Positions 39,718 to 48,092 of a stretch of 55,184 nt of DNA are shown here, piece by piece. The stretch is from Actinomycetales bacterium SN12 (GTDB taxonomy: Bacteria; Actinomycetota; Actinomycetes; Actinomycetales; Microbacteriaceae), in assembly GCA_002837415.1 (NCBI GenBank), contig PJCV01000011.1:1-55184 (forward strand). Reading direction: 5' to 3'. Under the pieces are notes generated by a model. The model was not told where the DNA came from, searched no databases, and saw only the letters and a program-made list of their open reading frames with translations. Both the position numbers and the translations under genes were made by a program. Position 1 is the stretch's first letter. Each line of letters starts with the position of its first letter.

Positions 39718-40740
39718 TCAGAACTCGAGCATCACCTTGATCGCGCAGCGCTCATCCATCGCGCGGTAGCCCTCGGCCGCGTCGTCGACCGACAGCGTCT
39801 GGTCGAACACCGCGCCCGGGTCGATCTGGTCGTTCATGATCCGGTCGATGAGGTCGGGCAGGAAGCGGCGCACCGGCGCGGGTCCGCCGTGCAGGTGGAT
39901 GCCCGAGAGGAACAGCTCCTGCCCGTCCAGGCTCACGCCGTGCGAGACGCCGACGAAGCCGACATGGCCGCCGGCGCGGGTGGAGCGGATGGCCTGCTCC
40001 ATCGCCTCCTGCGTGCCGACCGCCTCGATGGTGGAGTGCGCGCCGTAGCCCCCGGTCATCTCCTTGATCGCCGCGACGCCGGCATCCCCTCGCTCCTCGA
40101 CGATGTCGGTCGCGCCGAAGCGGCGGGCGAGCGCCTGCCGGTCGGCGTGCCGAGACATCGCGATGATGCGCTCGGCGCCCAGCTGCGAAGCCGCGAGGAT
40201 GCCGAGCAGGCCCACTGCCCCGTCGCCGACCACGGCCACCGTCTTGCCTGGGGCCGCCTCGGCCGCGACAGCCGCGAACCATCCCGTGCCGAGCACGTCG
40301 GACGCAGCGAGCAGGCTGCGCCGACGCTCCGGCGTGATGTCTCCGGTGACCTTGACGAGCGTGCCGTCGGCCCAGGGGATCCGGGCGTACTCGGTCTGTG
40401 TGCCGATCGAGCCCATGCCGACGACGTGAATGCATCGGGACTGATACCCGGCCTCGCAGATCTCGCAGGTGTTGTCGGATGCCATGAACGATCCGACCAC
40501 GAAGTCCCCGACCTGGATGTCGCGCACCTCCGAGCCGACCTGCTCGACGACGCCGATGTACTCGTGCCCCATCCGCGACGGTCGCTTGAGCGGCGAGATG
40601 CCGCGGTACGGCCAGAGGTCCGAGCCGCAGATGCAGGCCGCGTCGACGCGGATGATCGCGTCGGTCGGCTCCACGAGCTCGGGGGCGGGAACGTCTTCGA
40701 CCCGGACGTCGCCGGGTCCGTGCATGATGACTGCGCGCAT
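39718..40740 (-). CDS. zinc-dependent alcohol dehydrogenase family protein (MDR)
   Basis: A 340-residue medium-chain dehydrogenase. Catalytic zinc ligands are likely in ACICGSDLWPYRG (Cys) and RMGHEYIGVVEQVG (His-Glu). The NAD(P) motif is GDGAVGLLGILAASQLGA. The structural zinc lobe reads SDNTCEICEAGYQSRC, with three of the usual four Cys; the first position is not Cys. HADRQALARRFGATDIVEERG follows the nucleotide site. Substrate is unknown. The gene ends 18 bp from the lacI-family stop on the other strand and is followed upstream by a hydroxyacid dehydrogenase gene. Confidence 0.88.
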   Translation of the reverse strand: MRAVIMHGPGDVRVEDVPAPELVEPTDAIIRVDAACICGSDLWPYRGISPLKRPSRMGHEYIGVVEQVGSEVRDIQVGDFVVGSFMASDNTCEICEAGYQSRCIHVVGMGSIGTQTEYARIPWADGTLVKVTGDITPERRRSLLAASDVLGTGWFAAVAAEAAPGKTVAVVGDGAVGLLGILAASQLGAERIIAMSRHADRQALARRFGATDIVEERGDAGVAAIKEMTGGYGAHSTIEAVGTQEAMEQAIRSTRAGGHVGFVGVSHGVSLDGQELFLSGIHLHGGPAPVRRFLPDLIDRIMNDQIDPGAVFDQTLSVDDAAEGYRAMDERCAIKVMLEF

Positions 40741-40796
40741 GCCTCTACTCCACCACCGCCGCGCGCGATGCGCGACCCCGAATCGTGCTCAGCGGA

Positions 40797-41804
40797 TCAC
40801 GCGCTGATCGCGAGCTCGGCCTGGGATACCGGATGCCTGGCCGGCGCCCCCACGACGTACGCGGCGAGCTCGTCGAGGGCGGCGTCAGCGAGTCGCCTGG
40901 TCTCGGTGCCCAGCGACCCGGCGAGGTGCGGGGTGATCGCGACGTTCGGCAGGTGGCGCAGCTCGGAGTCGGCGGGCAGCGGCTCGGGCTCTGTGACGTC
41001 GAGCACCGCATCGAGGCGGCCCGTGCGGCACTCGCCGAGCAGAGCGTCGTGATCGAGCAGCGCGCCGCGTGCGGTGTTGATCACCGTCGCGCCGTCGGGC
41101 AGCGCGGCGAGCTGCGGGGCTGCGATCATGTGCCTCGTGGCGGGCAGCGAGGGGGCGTGGAGGGAGAGCACGTCGACCTGCGGCAGCATGTCGTCGAGCG
41201 GCAGCAGCGTCGCGCCCGCCGCTTCGACGGCGGCGGCGTCAGCGAAGGGGTCGGCGACGAGGGCGCGGATGCCGTCGAACGGGCGCAGCAGCTCGACCAC
41301 CCGGCGCCCGATGCGCGAGAACCCGACGATCCCCACGGTGCGGTCGACGTTGCCGATCCGTCGCACTGTCCAGGCGTTCCAGGTCGCATCGTGCGGGGCG
41401 CGCAGGTGCGTGAAGGTGCGCTTGCCGGCGAGCAGGATCGCACCGAGCGTGAACTCGGCGACCGGCATCGCGTTGGCATCGGCCGCGGTGGTGAGCCGGA
41501 TGCCGCGGGCCCACAGCTCATCCGACACCAGGTGCTGCACGCTGCCGGCGGCATGCAGCACCGCACGCAACCTGGGCATTCGTGCCAGACGTTCGGCATC
41601 GAGCCGGGGAGCGCCCCACGACGTGAGCAGCACCTCCGTCTCGGCGAGCAGAACGGCGTGAGCCGGATCATCGAGGTCGGTGATCAGCATCCGGCTGCCG
41701 ACGTCCGCCAGCGACGCGAAGCGGTCGCGACGCGGCTCATCGAACAGCAGCGCGAACGCATCGGCGTCCATGACGGCGTGGGCGCGGGGACGGATCCTGC
41801 TCAT
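40797..41804 (-). CDS. D-isomer-specific 2-hydroxyacid dehydrogenase
   Basis: A 335-residue protein from ATG 41804. The Rossmann motif is TVGIVGFSRIGRRVVELL. Catalytic residues are Arg in VINTARGALLDHDAL, Glu in LDVTEPEPLPADS and His in NVAITPHLAGSLG, all present. This is the phosphoglycerate dehydrogenase-like superfamily, reducing 2-keto acids or oxidising D-hydroxy acids; specificity cannot be read from sequence. It lies 56 bp upstream of the MDR dehydrogenase gene and could share its transcript. A 43-bp hairpin-forming sequence lies just before its start. Confidence 0.9.
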   Translation of the reverse strand: MSRIRPRAHAVMDADAFALLFDEPRRDRFASLADVGSRMLITDLDDPAHAVLLAETEVLLTSWGAPRLDAERLARMPRLRAVLHAAGSVQHLVSDELWARGIRLTTAADANAMPVAEFTLGAILLAGKRTFTHLRAPHDATWNAWTVRRIGNVDRTVGIVGFSRIGRRVVELLRPFDGIRALVADPFADAAAVEAAGATLLPLDDMLPQVDVLSLHAPSLPATRHMIAAPQLAALPDGATVINTARGALLDHDALLGECRTGRLDAVLDVTEPEPLPADSELRHLPNVAITPHLAGSLGTETRRLADAALDELAAYVVGAPARHPVSQAELAISA

Positions 41805-41822
41805 GACCTGCTCTCTTCGACG

Positions 41823-41865
41823 CACGGGGAGACGTCTGCTCGACTTCAGTGAAGTGCTCCCCGTG
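41823..41865. repeat. hairpin in the leader of the hydroxyacid dehydrogenase gene
   Basis: CACGGGGAG and CTCCCCGTG form 9-bp outer arms, and ACTTCA-G-TGAAGT an inner palindrome. It lies 19 bp before the dehydrogenase start codon and could be an operator or an mRNA leader structure. Confidence 0.5.
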
Positions 41866-41888
41866 GAGAAGTGCAAGGCGGCGGGAAT

Positions 41889-41967
41889 GGTTGACCCCGC
41901 GCAATGGTTGACCCCGAGCAATGGTTGAGAAATATCAACTAATCCGGTATCGTTGACGAAGATCAAC
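41889..41967 (+). promoter_or_regulatory. promoter with repeated GTTGA operators for the MFS-marR operon
   Basis: Two 16-bp inverted repeats of the form GTTGA-N6-TCAAC lie at 41924-41939 and 41952-41967, 28 bp centre to centre. Two further AATGGTTGACCCC half-copies stand upstream at about 41885 and 41903. TTGAGA (41925-41930) and TATCGT (41948-41953), spaced 17 bp, form a possible promoter covered by both operators. The MarR encoded downstream is the likely ligand. Confidence 0.6.
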
Positions 41968-41990
41968 TATCTTTCAGGAGCGTCACCCCG

Positions 41991-43628
41991 TTGAATTCCA
42001 CCCCATCGCCCACCGCTGAGGCCGTACGCACGCCTCGCGAGGTCTTCACCGCCATCTCCGGCCTCATCGTCGGCATGTTCGTCGCCGTGCTCTCGGGCAC
42101 CGTCGTCTCGACCTCGCTGCCCGTCATCATCGCCGACCTCGGCGGAACCCAGGCGCAGTACACCTGGGTGATCACCGCCAGCCTGCTCGCGACCGCCGTG
42201 TCGACCCCGATCTGGGGAAAGCTCGCCGACCTGCTCGACCGCAAGGTGCTGGTGCAGCTCTCGCTCGTGCTGTTCACCGCGGGCACCGTGGCGGCTGGAT
42301 TCGCGCACAGCATCGACATGCTCATCGCCATGCGCGTGGTGCAGGGCCTCGGCGTCGGTGGCCTGATGTCGCTCGTGATGGTCGCGGTCGCCCTCATCAT
42401 CTCGCCCCGTGAGCGCGGCAAGTACATGGGTGTCGTCGGCGGCATCATGGCGCTGGCCACCATCGGCGGCCCGCTGCTCGGCGGATTCATCACCGACGTG
42501 TGGGGCTGGCGCGCCAACTTCTTCGTCGGCGTGCCGTTCGCCGTGCTCGCGCTCGTGCTGCTGCAGGTCACCCTGCACCTGCCCAAGCCGCAGAACGTGA
42601 AGGTCTCGATCGACTACCTCGGCATCGTGCTGCTCGCAGTCGGCGTCTCGGCGCTGCTGATCTGGGTCTCCATGGGCGGCCAGCAGTTCGACTGGGACTC
42701 CGTCACCAGCTACGCGCTCGCCATCGGATCGGTCGTCGTGCTCATCGGGTTCGTCGTGGTCGAGCTTCTGGTCAAGGAGCCGATCATCCCGCTCTCGCTG
42801 TTCCTGAACCGCACCTTCACCCTCTCGGTCATCGCGTCGATCGCGATCGGCGTCTCGATGTTCGCCACCTCGGTGTTCCTCGCGCAGTACTTCCAGCTGG
42901 CCCGTGGCGCCACGCCGACCGAGTCCGGTCTGATGACCATCCCGATGATCGTCGGGCAGATGGGCGCGTCGATCATCATCGGCCAGCTGGTCAGCCGGTT
43001 CGGCAAGTGGAAGGGCTGGATGCTGCTCGGCTCCGTCCTCACCGTCGGCGGCGTCAGCCTGATGTCCACCCTGCGCTACGACACCCCCTTCCCGCTCGTC
43101 GCGGTGTACATGTTCGCGCTGGGCGCCGGACTCGGCATGGTCATGCAGAACCTCACCCTGATCGTGCAGAACGACACTCCGGCACGGCAGCTGGGCGCCG
43201 CCTCGTCGGGCGTGAACTTCTTCCGCACCATCGCCGGCACCATCGGCGTCACCATCATGGGCTCGATCCTCGCGACCAACGTCGCCGAGTACATCAAGAA
43301 CGGCTTCGCCGGCTTCAAGCCGAGCTCGCCCGAAGAGCTCGAGGCGCTGAAGGAACTGGGATCGGGCAACGTGCCGAAGATCGGCGACCTGCCTGAGGCC
43401 ATCCGCACCGTCGTCGAGTCCGCCTACGGGCACGGCATCGCCGACGCGTTCATCATCGCCATCCCGCTGGCCGTGATCGGCGTGATCGCCATCGCGTTCA
43501 TCCGCAACAAGCCGCTGTCGACGAAGAACTCCGCCGAGCAGCTGCGCGAGCAGGCCAAGGACTCGGCGATCGAGGTCGCCGGTGCTGAGGTCGGCGCGGC
43601 CACGGGCAGCGTGCAGGTGGTGCGCTGA
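41991..43628 (+). CDS. MFS multidrug transporter, DHA2 (EmrB/QacA) family
   Basis: A 545-residue protein with fourteen membrane segments. GTVVSTSLPVIIADLGG and YTWVITASLLATAVSTPIWGKLADLLDRK give the DHA2 opening and motif A, and RVVQGLGVGGLMSLVMVAVALI plus GGPLLGGFITD correspond to motifs B and C. It starts with TTG at 41991, with AGGAG ten bases before it; no other start gives a normal N-terminus. It would export drugs or other toxic small molecules with protons. One base separates its stop from the ATG of the downstream marR gene. Confidence 0.93.
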   Translation: MNSTPSPTAEAVRTPREVFTAISGLIVGMFVAVLSGTVVSTSLPVIIADLGGTQAQYTWVITASLLATAVSTPIWGKLADLLDRKVLVQLSLVLFTAGTVAAGFAHSIDMLIAMRVVQGLGVGGLMSLVMVAVALIISPRERGKYMGVVGGIMALATIGGPLLGGFITDVWGWRANFFVGVPFAVLALVLLQVTLHLPKPQNVKVSIDYLGIVLLAVGVSALLIWVSMGGQQFDWDSVTSYALAIGSVVVLIGFVVVELLVKEPIIPLSLFLNRTFTLSVIASIAIGVSMFATSVFLAQYFQLARGATPTESGLMTIPMIVGQMGASIIIGQLVSRFGKWKGWMLLGSVLTVGGVSLMSTLRYDTPFPLVAVYMFALGAGLGMVMQNLTLIVQNDTPARQLGAASSGVNFFRTIAGTIGVTIMGSILATNVAEYIKNGFAGFKPSSPEELEALKELGSGNVPKIGDLPEAIRTVVESAYGHGIADAFIIAIPLAVIGVIAIAFIRNKPLSTKNSAEQLREQAKDSAIEVAGAEVGAATGSVQVVR

Positions 43629-43629
43629 C

Positions 43630-44085
43630 ATGCAGACCGGGCACGCTGAGCACGAGCAGGAGGTCGACAACGTGCTTGCCGACTTCCAGGGGCATCTGAA
43701 CCTCATCTTCGCCCGTGCCAGAACGCTCTGGAAGGAGTCTGCGGCTCGGGTCCACCCCGACCTGCAGCCCTCCGGCTACAAGCTGCTGTCGTACGTCGCC
43801 CGCACCGGTGATGCGAACGCGCACCGGCTGGCCGAGCTCTTCGGCATCGACAAGTCGATGGTGAGCAGGCAGATCCGGATGCTCGAGGACTTCGGTCTGC
43901 TCGAATCCCGTCCGGACGAGCGCGACGGACGACTGCGAGTTCTCACCGCGACGCCTGAGGCGCAGCGCACCCTCGCGACCCTGCGGGCCGAGTACGCCGA
44001 GCGCATGCGCGCGGTGCTCGCCGAGCTCACGCCCGACGAGGTCACCGCGGCGTCGAAGGCGTTCCGCCTGCTCGCCGAGGTCTGA
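43630..44085 (+). CDS. MarR family regulator of the adjacent DHA2 transporter
   Basis: A 151-residue MarR protein (MQTGHAEHEQEVDNVLADF). The winged helix runs through YKLLSYVARTGDANAHRLAELFGIDKSMVSRQIRMLEDFGL, and the wing ESRPDERDGRLRVLTATPEA includes DERDGR, the usual DNA-backbone contact. As second gene in an operon with the efflux pump, it probably represses the promoter at 41.9 kb through the GTTGA-N6-TCAAC sites. Confidence 0.92.
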   Translation: MQTGHAEHEQEVDNVLADFQGHLNLIFARARTLWKESAARVHPDLQPSGYKLLSYVARTGDANAHRLAELFGIDKSMVSRQIRMLEDFGLLESRPDERDGRLRVLTATPEAQRTLATLRAEYAERMRAVLAELTPDEVTAASKAFRLLAEV

Positions 44086-44116
44086 GTCCCGGCATCCGGC
44101 GCCCGCGCTGCGCTGT

Positions 44117-44170
44117 GCGAGGTCAGTTGTGTACGTCTGGACGCCTCCAGCCGTACACGACTGACCTCTC
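44117..44170. repeat. 54-bp dyad element, copy 3 (solitary)
   Basis: GCGAGGTCAGTTGTGTACG, a 16-nt loop, then CGTACACGACTGACCTCTC. The inner 17 bp of the arms pair with a single mismatch, the best pairing of all ten copies. It lies after the marR stop and before the next gene on the same strand. Confidence 0.85.
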
Positions 44171-44202
44171 AGCGTCGCCGCGACCATCGTTAGGCTGGCG
44201 GG

Positions 44203-44295
44203 ATGAGTGATGCTCGCTCCGTCGGCCTCTATGCCCTGCAGGGTGCCGCGCTCGACGAGGCCGTCCACCGCGTCGAGCGCGAGCTCGGTCGCTGA
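44203..44295 (+). CDS. 30-residue open frame coupled to the TIM-barrel gene
   Basis: ATG at 44203 behind a GCGGGATG context opens a 30-residue frame (MSDARSVGLYALQGAALDEA...) ending TGA at 44295, whose A is also the first base of the next gene's ATG (TGATG). I do not recognise the peptide. It may be a leader that couples translation, or the end of a decayed gene. Short length makes chance occurrence possible. Confidence 0.35.
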   Translation: MSDARSVGLYALQGAALDEAVHRVERELGR

Positions 44296-45047
44296 TGACC
44301 ACGCGACCCGGCCTCTGCTCGGTGACGTTCCGCCGGCTCTCGCCCGAGCGGGTGGTCGAGCTGGCAGCCGGGGCGGGGCTCGAGGTGATCGAGTGGGGCG
44401 GCGATGTGCACGTCCCGGCAGGCGATGTCGGGCGCGCAGCTGCCGTCGCGCGGATGACGACGGATGCCGGACTCGGGGTCTGCTCGTACGGTTCGTACTT
44501 CCGCAGCGGAGCCGACGAGCCGCTCACGCCGATCCTCGACAGCGCAGCTGTCCTCGGCGCCGATCGCGTGCGCATCTGGGCCGGCGACGTCGACTCGTGC
44601 GACGCGACCCCGGCGCAGTACGCGCAGATCGTCTCCCGGCTGCGGGATGCCACCGCCGAGGCCTCCGAGCGGGGCATCGCCCTCGCGCTCGAGTACCACC
44701 GCGGGACGATCGCCGACACCTCCGACGCCGTGCTGCGCCTGATCGCCGACGTGCCAGGCCTCACGACGTACTGGCAGCCCTCGATCGACGCCCCCGACGC
44801 GGTCGCGCTCGCCGAGTACGACGCGCTGGCCGCGCAGGTGAGCGCTGTGCACGTGTTCTCGTGGTGGCCCTTCGACCGGCGCCGCCGTCTCGTCGAGAGG
44901 GAGAGCCTCTGGCATCCGCTGTTCGCTGCAGCGGCCGCTCAGCCGACGCCGCCTCGCGACGCCCTCATCGAATTCGTGCCCGACGACGATCCCGACCTGC
45001 TGGCGCCCGAGGCGGCGACGCTGCGTCGCTGGATCGAGAGTTCCTGA
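44295..45047 (+). CDS. sugar phosphate isomerase/epimerase (AP endonuclease 2 TIM barrel)
   Basis: A 250-residue protein of the xylose-isomerase-like TIM-barrel family. It begins RPGLCSVTFRRLSPERVVELAAGAGLEVIEWGGDVHVPAGD, with the first two barrel strands clear. Metal-binding residues are probably the Glu of LALEYHRGTIADTSDAVLRLI, the Asp/His of TYWQPSIDAPD and SAVHVFSWW, and the terminal Glu of ALIEFVPDDD. It would isomerise or epimerise a sugar derivative or open a sugar ring; the substrate is not evident. It converges on pgm. Confidence 0.82.
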   Translation: MTTRPGLCSVTFRRLSPERVVELAAGAGLEVIEWGGDVHVPAGDVGRAAAVARMTTDAGLGVCSYGSYFRSGADEPLTPILDSAAVLGADRVRIWAGDVDSCDATPAQYAQIVSRLRDATAEASERGIALALEYHRGTIADTSDAVLRLIADVPGLTTYWQPSIDAPDAVALAEYDALAAQVSAVHVFSWWPFDRRRRLVERESLWHPLFAAAAAQPTPPRDALIEFVPDDDPDLLAPEAATLRRWIESS

Positions 45048-45072
45048 CGCTCGACGTGAGCTCGCGGGAGGG

Positions 45073-46716
45073 TCAGCCGCCGAGCGCGGCGGTCACGACG
45101 GCTCGCGCCTCCTCCTGCACCTGCGCGAGGTGCTCCGGCCCCTTGAGGCTCTCGGCATACAGCTTGTAGACGTCCTCCGTGCCCGACGGGCGGGCGGCGA
45201 ACCAGGCGTGCTCGGTCTGCACCTTCAGGCCGCCGATGGCCGCGCCGTTGCCGGGCGCGTGCGAGAGCTTCGCCGTGATCGGCTCGCCGGCCAGGTCGGT
45301 CGCGCCCACGGCATCCGGAGCCAGCTTGCCGAGTGTCGCCTTCTGCTCCGGCGTCGCCGGGGCGTCCACCCGCTGGTACGCCGAGGATCCGAACGCCTGC
45401 TCGAGCTCGCGGTAGCGCTCGGACGGCGTCTTGCCGGTCACGGCGATGATCTCCGCGGCGAGCAGGCAGAGCAGGATGCCGTCCTTATCGGTCGACCACA
45501 CGCTGCCGTCCCTGCGCAGGAACGACGCACCGGCCGACTCCTCGCCGCCGAACGCGACCGAGCCGTCGAGCAGACCGGGCACGAACCACTTGAACCCGAC
45601 CGGCACCTCGAGCAGGCGGCGACCCAGCGACTCGGCGACGCGGTCGATGATCATCGACGACACGAGGGTCTTGCCGATCGCCGCATCGCGCGGCCACTCG
45701 GTGCGGTGCGAGAAGAGGTAGTCGATCGCGACGGCCAGGTAGTGGTTGGGGTTCATCAGCCCGGCATCCGGGGTGACGATCCCGTGCCGGTCGGCGTCGG
45801 CGTCGTTGCCGGTGAGCACGTCGTAGTCGGCGCGCTTCGCGACGAGGGATGTCATCGCGCTGGACGACGACGGATCCATGCGGATCTTCTCGTCCCAGTC
45901 GAGGGTCATGAAGCGCCAGGTCGGGTCGACCTCGGGGTTCACGACGGTGAGCTCGATGCCGTGCATGTCCTTGATGAGCTGCCAGTACTCGACCGATGCG
46001 CCGCCCATCGGGTCGGCGCCGATGCGCACGCCGGAGCGCTTGATCGCCTCGATGTCGATGATCGACGGCAGATCGCGCACGTACGCATCGCGGAAGTCGT
46101 ACTCGCCGATCGAATCGCCGTCGACGTCGGCGTAGCGGATGCGCGTGACCCCCTCGAGGCCGGCCTCGATCAGCTGGTTGGCGCGCTGGGCGATCCAGCC
46201 GGTCGCGTCGGTGTCGGCCGGGCCGCCGTGCGGCGGGTTGTACTTGAAGCCGCCGTCGCGGGGCGGGTTGTGGCTGGGTGTGACGACGATGCCGTCGGCG
46301 CGGGCGGGGTCGTCGGCGGCCATCCCGCGGTTGTGCGTGAGGATCGCGTGGCTGAGCGCCGGCGTCGGCACCCACGAGTCGCGCGAGTCGGTGCGCACGT
46401 CGACGCCGTTGGCGACGAGCACCTCGACGGCGCTGCGCTCGGCGGGCAGCGACAGTGCGTGCGTGTCGCGACCGAGGAAGAGCGGGCCCTGGATGCCCTG
46501 TTCGCGGCGGTAGTCGACGATCGCCTGCGTGGTGGCCAGGATGTGGTCCTCGTTGAAGCTGCTGCTCAGCGCGGAACCGCGGTGTCCGCTGGTGCCGAAC
46601 GCGACCCGCTGCGCGGCGACCGACGGGTCCGGATGCCGGTCGTAGTAGGCGGCGATCAGCTCGTCGACGTCGATGAGGTCTTTTTCCTCCGCGGGGAGGC
46701 CGGCTCGGCTCGTCAT
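45073..46716 (-). CDS. pgm: phosphoglucomutase (alpha-D-glucose phosphate-specific)
   Basis: A 547-residue alpha-D-phosphohexomutase. RVAFGTSGHRGSAL opens the protein. The phosphoserine loop is GIVVTPSHNPPRDGGFKYNPPHGGPAD, the Mg loop LTGNDADADRHGIVTPDAGLMNPNHY, the sugar-binding loop GGEESAGASFLRRDG, and the phosphate-binding loop HAWFAARPSGTEDVYKLYAES. All four are intact. It interconverts glucose-1-phosphate and glucose-6-phosphate, the exit step of the Leloir route begun by GalK and GalT 8 kb away, and glycogen metabolism. Confidence 0.97.
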   Translation of the reverse strand: MTSRAGLPAEEKDLIDVDELIAAYYDRHPDPSVAAQRVAFGTSGHRGSALSSSFNEDHILATTQAIVDYRREQGIQGPLFLGRDTHALSLPAERSAVEVLVANGVDVRTDSRDSWVPTPALSHAILTHNRGMAADDPARADGIVVTPSHNPPRDGGFKYNPPHGGPADTDATGWIAQRANQLIEAGLEGVTRIRYADVDGDSIGEYDFRDAYVRDLPSIIDIEAIKRSGVRIGADPMGGASVEYWQLIKDMHGIELTVVNPEVDPTWRFMTLDWDEKIRMDPSSSSAMTSLVAKRADYDVLTGNDADADRHGIVTPDAGLMNPNHYLAVAIDYLFSHRTEWPRDAAIGKTLVSSMIIDRVAESLGRRLLEVPVGFKWFVPGLLDGSVAFGGEESAGASFLRRDGSVWSTDKDGILLCLLAAEIIAVTGKTPSERYRELEQAFGSSAYQRVDAPATPEQKATLGKLAPDAVGATDLAGEPITAKLSHAPGNGAAIGGLKVQTEHAWFAARPSGTEDVYKLYAESLKGPEHLAQVQEEARAVVTAALGG

Positions 46717-46839
46717 GGGGATAGTCTGCCCCTCCTCGCCCGGTCGCGCACCTCAGCAGGTGACGGATGCCGAGATGGGCGGGTTCGTGGTAGTGAAACG
46801 ACTCGAAGGGCCGGGAAGCGGCAGGGCTAGGCTGACGAG

Positions 46840-47781
46840 GTGATCGAACGCCGCACCTACAGCTATCTGGGCCCCGCAGGAACCTTCACCGAAGCAGCGC
46901 TCGACCAGGTGCCCGAGGCCCGCGGTCACGACTGGAAGCCCGTCCACAATGTCGGCGAGGCGCTCGCCGACGTGCTCGAAGACCGCAGCCACGCCGCGAT
47001 GATCGCGATCGAGAACTCCGTCGAGGGCGGGGTGTCGACCACGCTCGACGCGCTGGCCACGCTGCCAGGGCTGCGCATCATCGGCGAGTACCTGGTGAAG
47101 GTGAACTTCGTGCTGGTCGGCAAGCCCGGTGTGCGGCTGGAGGACGTCGACGTCATCGCCGCGCATCCCGTCGCCTACGCGCAGTGCCACAGCTGGCTGG
47201 GGGAGCACCTGCCGCGGCACGCGCATGTTCCGGCGGCCAGCAATGTGGCATCCATTCTCGGCGTGCTCGACGGCACGACGCCCGCCCAGGCAGCCATCGC
47301 CGCGCCGGGGATCGTGCAGCATCACGATGTCGAGGTGCTCGCCGAGCAGATCGGCGACAACGACCACGCCGTGACGCGCTTCGTGCTCGTGTCGAAGCCC
47401 ACCCCGCCGGGAGAGCCGACCGGAGCCGACAAGACCTCGCTGATCGTCGAGCTGCCCGATGATCGACCGGGTGCGCTGCTCGACATGCTCGAGCAGTTCT
47501 CGACCCGCGGCATCAACCTGTCGCTGCTGCAGTCCCGGCCCGTCGGAGACGCGCTCGGCCGGTACCGCTTCGTGGTGGATGCCGACGGGCACGCCTACGA
47601 CGAGCGCATGGCCGACGCGCTGCTCGGCATCCGCCGGTTCAGCCCGCGCGTGGTCTTCCTCGGCTCGTACCCCCGCGCCGACCGCAGGATCGTCCACTAC
47701 CCCGAGCGCTACGCCGACGGCGTGTTCGTCGAGGCCCGCGACTGGCTGCGCGCCCTGCTGCACGGCGAGCCCGAGGCGTAG
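46840..47781 (+). CDS. pheA: prephenate dehydratase
   Basis: A 313-residue monofunctional PheA from a GTG start (MIERRTYSYLGPAGTFTEAAL). The catalytic domain has MIAIENSVEGGVSTTLDAL, VIAAHPVAYAQCHSWL and DNDHAVTRFVLVSK, with the TRF motif needed for catalysis. The ACT domain follows with SLIVELPDDRPGALLDMLEQFSTRGINLSLLQSRPVGDALGRYRFVVD, where GALLD and the ESRP-like QSRP bind phenylalanine for feedback control. It makes phenylpyruvate. Divergent from pgm; it ends 24 bp before the first palindrome array. Confidence 0.96.
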   Translation: MIERRTYSYLGPAGTFTEAALDQVPEARGHDWKPVHNVGEALADVLEDRSHAAMIAIENSVEGGVSTTLDALATLPGLRIIGEYLVKVNFVLVGKPGVRLEDVDVIAAHPVAYAQCHSWLGEHLPRHAHVPAASNVASILGVLDGTTPAQAAIAAPGIVQHHDVEVLAEQIGDNDHAVTRFVLVSKPTPPGEPTGADKTSLIVELPDDRPGALLDMLEQFSTRGINLSLLQSRPVGDALGRYRFVVDADGHAYDERMADALLGIRRFSPRVVFLGSYPRADRRIVHYPERYADGVFVEARDWLRALLHGEPEA

Positions 47782-47804
47782 CCGGCGGGCTTCCCGCGGC
47801 CGAT

Positions 47805-48066
47805 GCCGGGTCGATTATGTACGCGAATCGACCCGGAAGCGTACGTAACTGACCTCGCTGCGGGACGTGTATGCGGCCGCGAGCGCGTGGTGCCCGGTTC
47901 TCGCAGGTGCGGGGTCGATTGTGTACGGGAACTCGCTCGGAAGCGTACGTTACTGACCTCGCTGCGGGACGTGTGTGCGGCCGCGAGCTCGTGGTGCCCG
48001 GTTCTCGCAGGCGCGGGGTCGATCATGTACGCGAATCGCCCCGGAGTCGTACACAACTGACCTCGG
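47805..48066. repeat. array of three 54-bp dyads at exact 104-bp period (copies 4-6)
   Basis: The dyads are at 47805-47858, 47909-47962 and 48013-48066. Each has 19-bp arms (left GCSGGGTCGATYRTGTACG, right CGTAC-N5-CTGACCTCG then C or G) around a 16-nt loop. The two 50-bp spacers differ at only three positions, so 104 bp is the duplicated unit. The loops differ more than the spacers. The array fills the space between the ends of pheA and the DUF559 gene. Confidence 0.88.
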
Positions 48067-48092
48067 CAGTGCGGCGTGGGCCGACCGATCGG

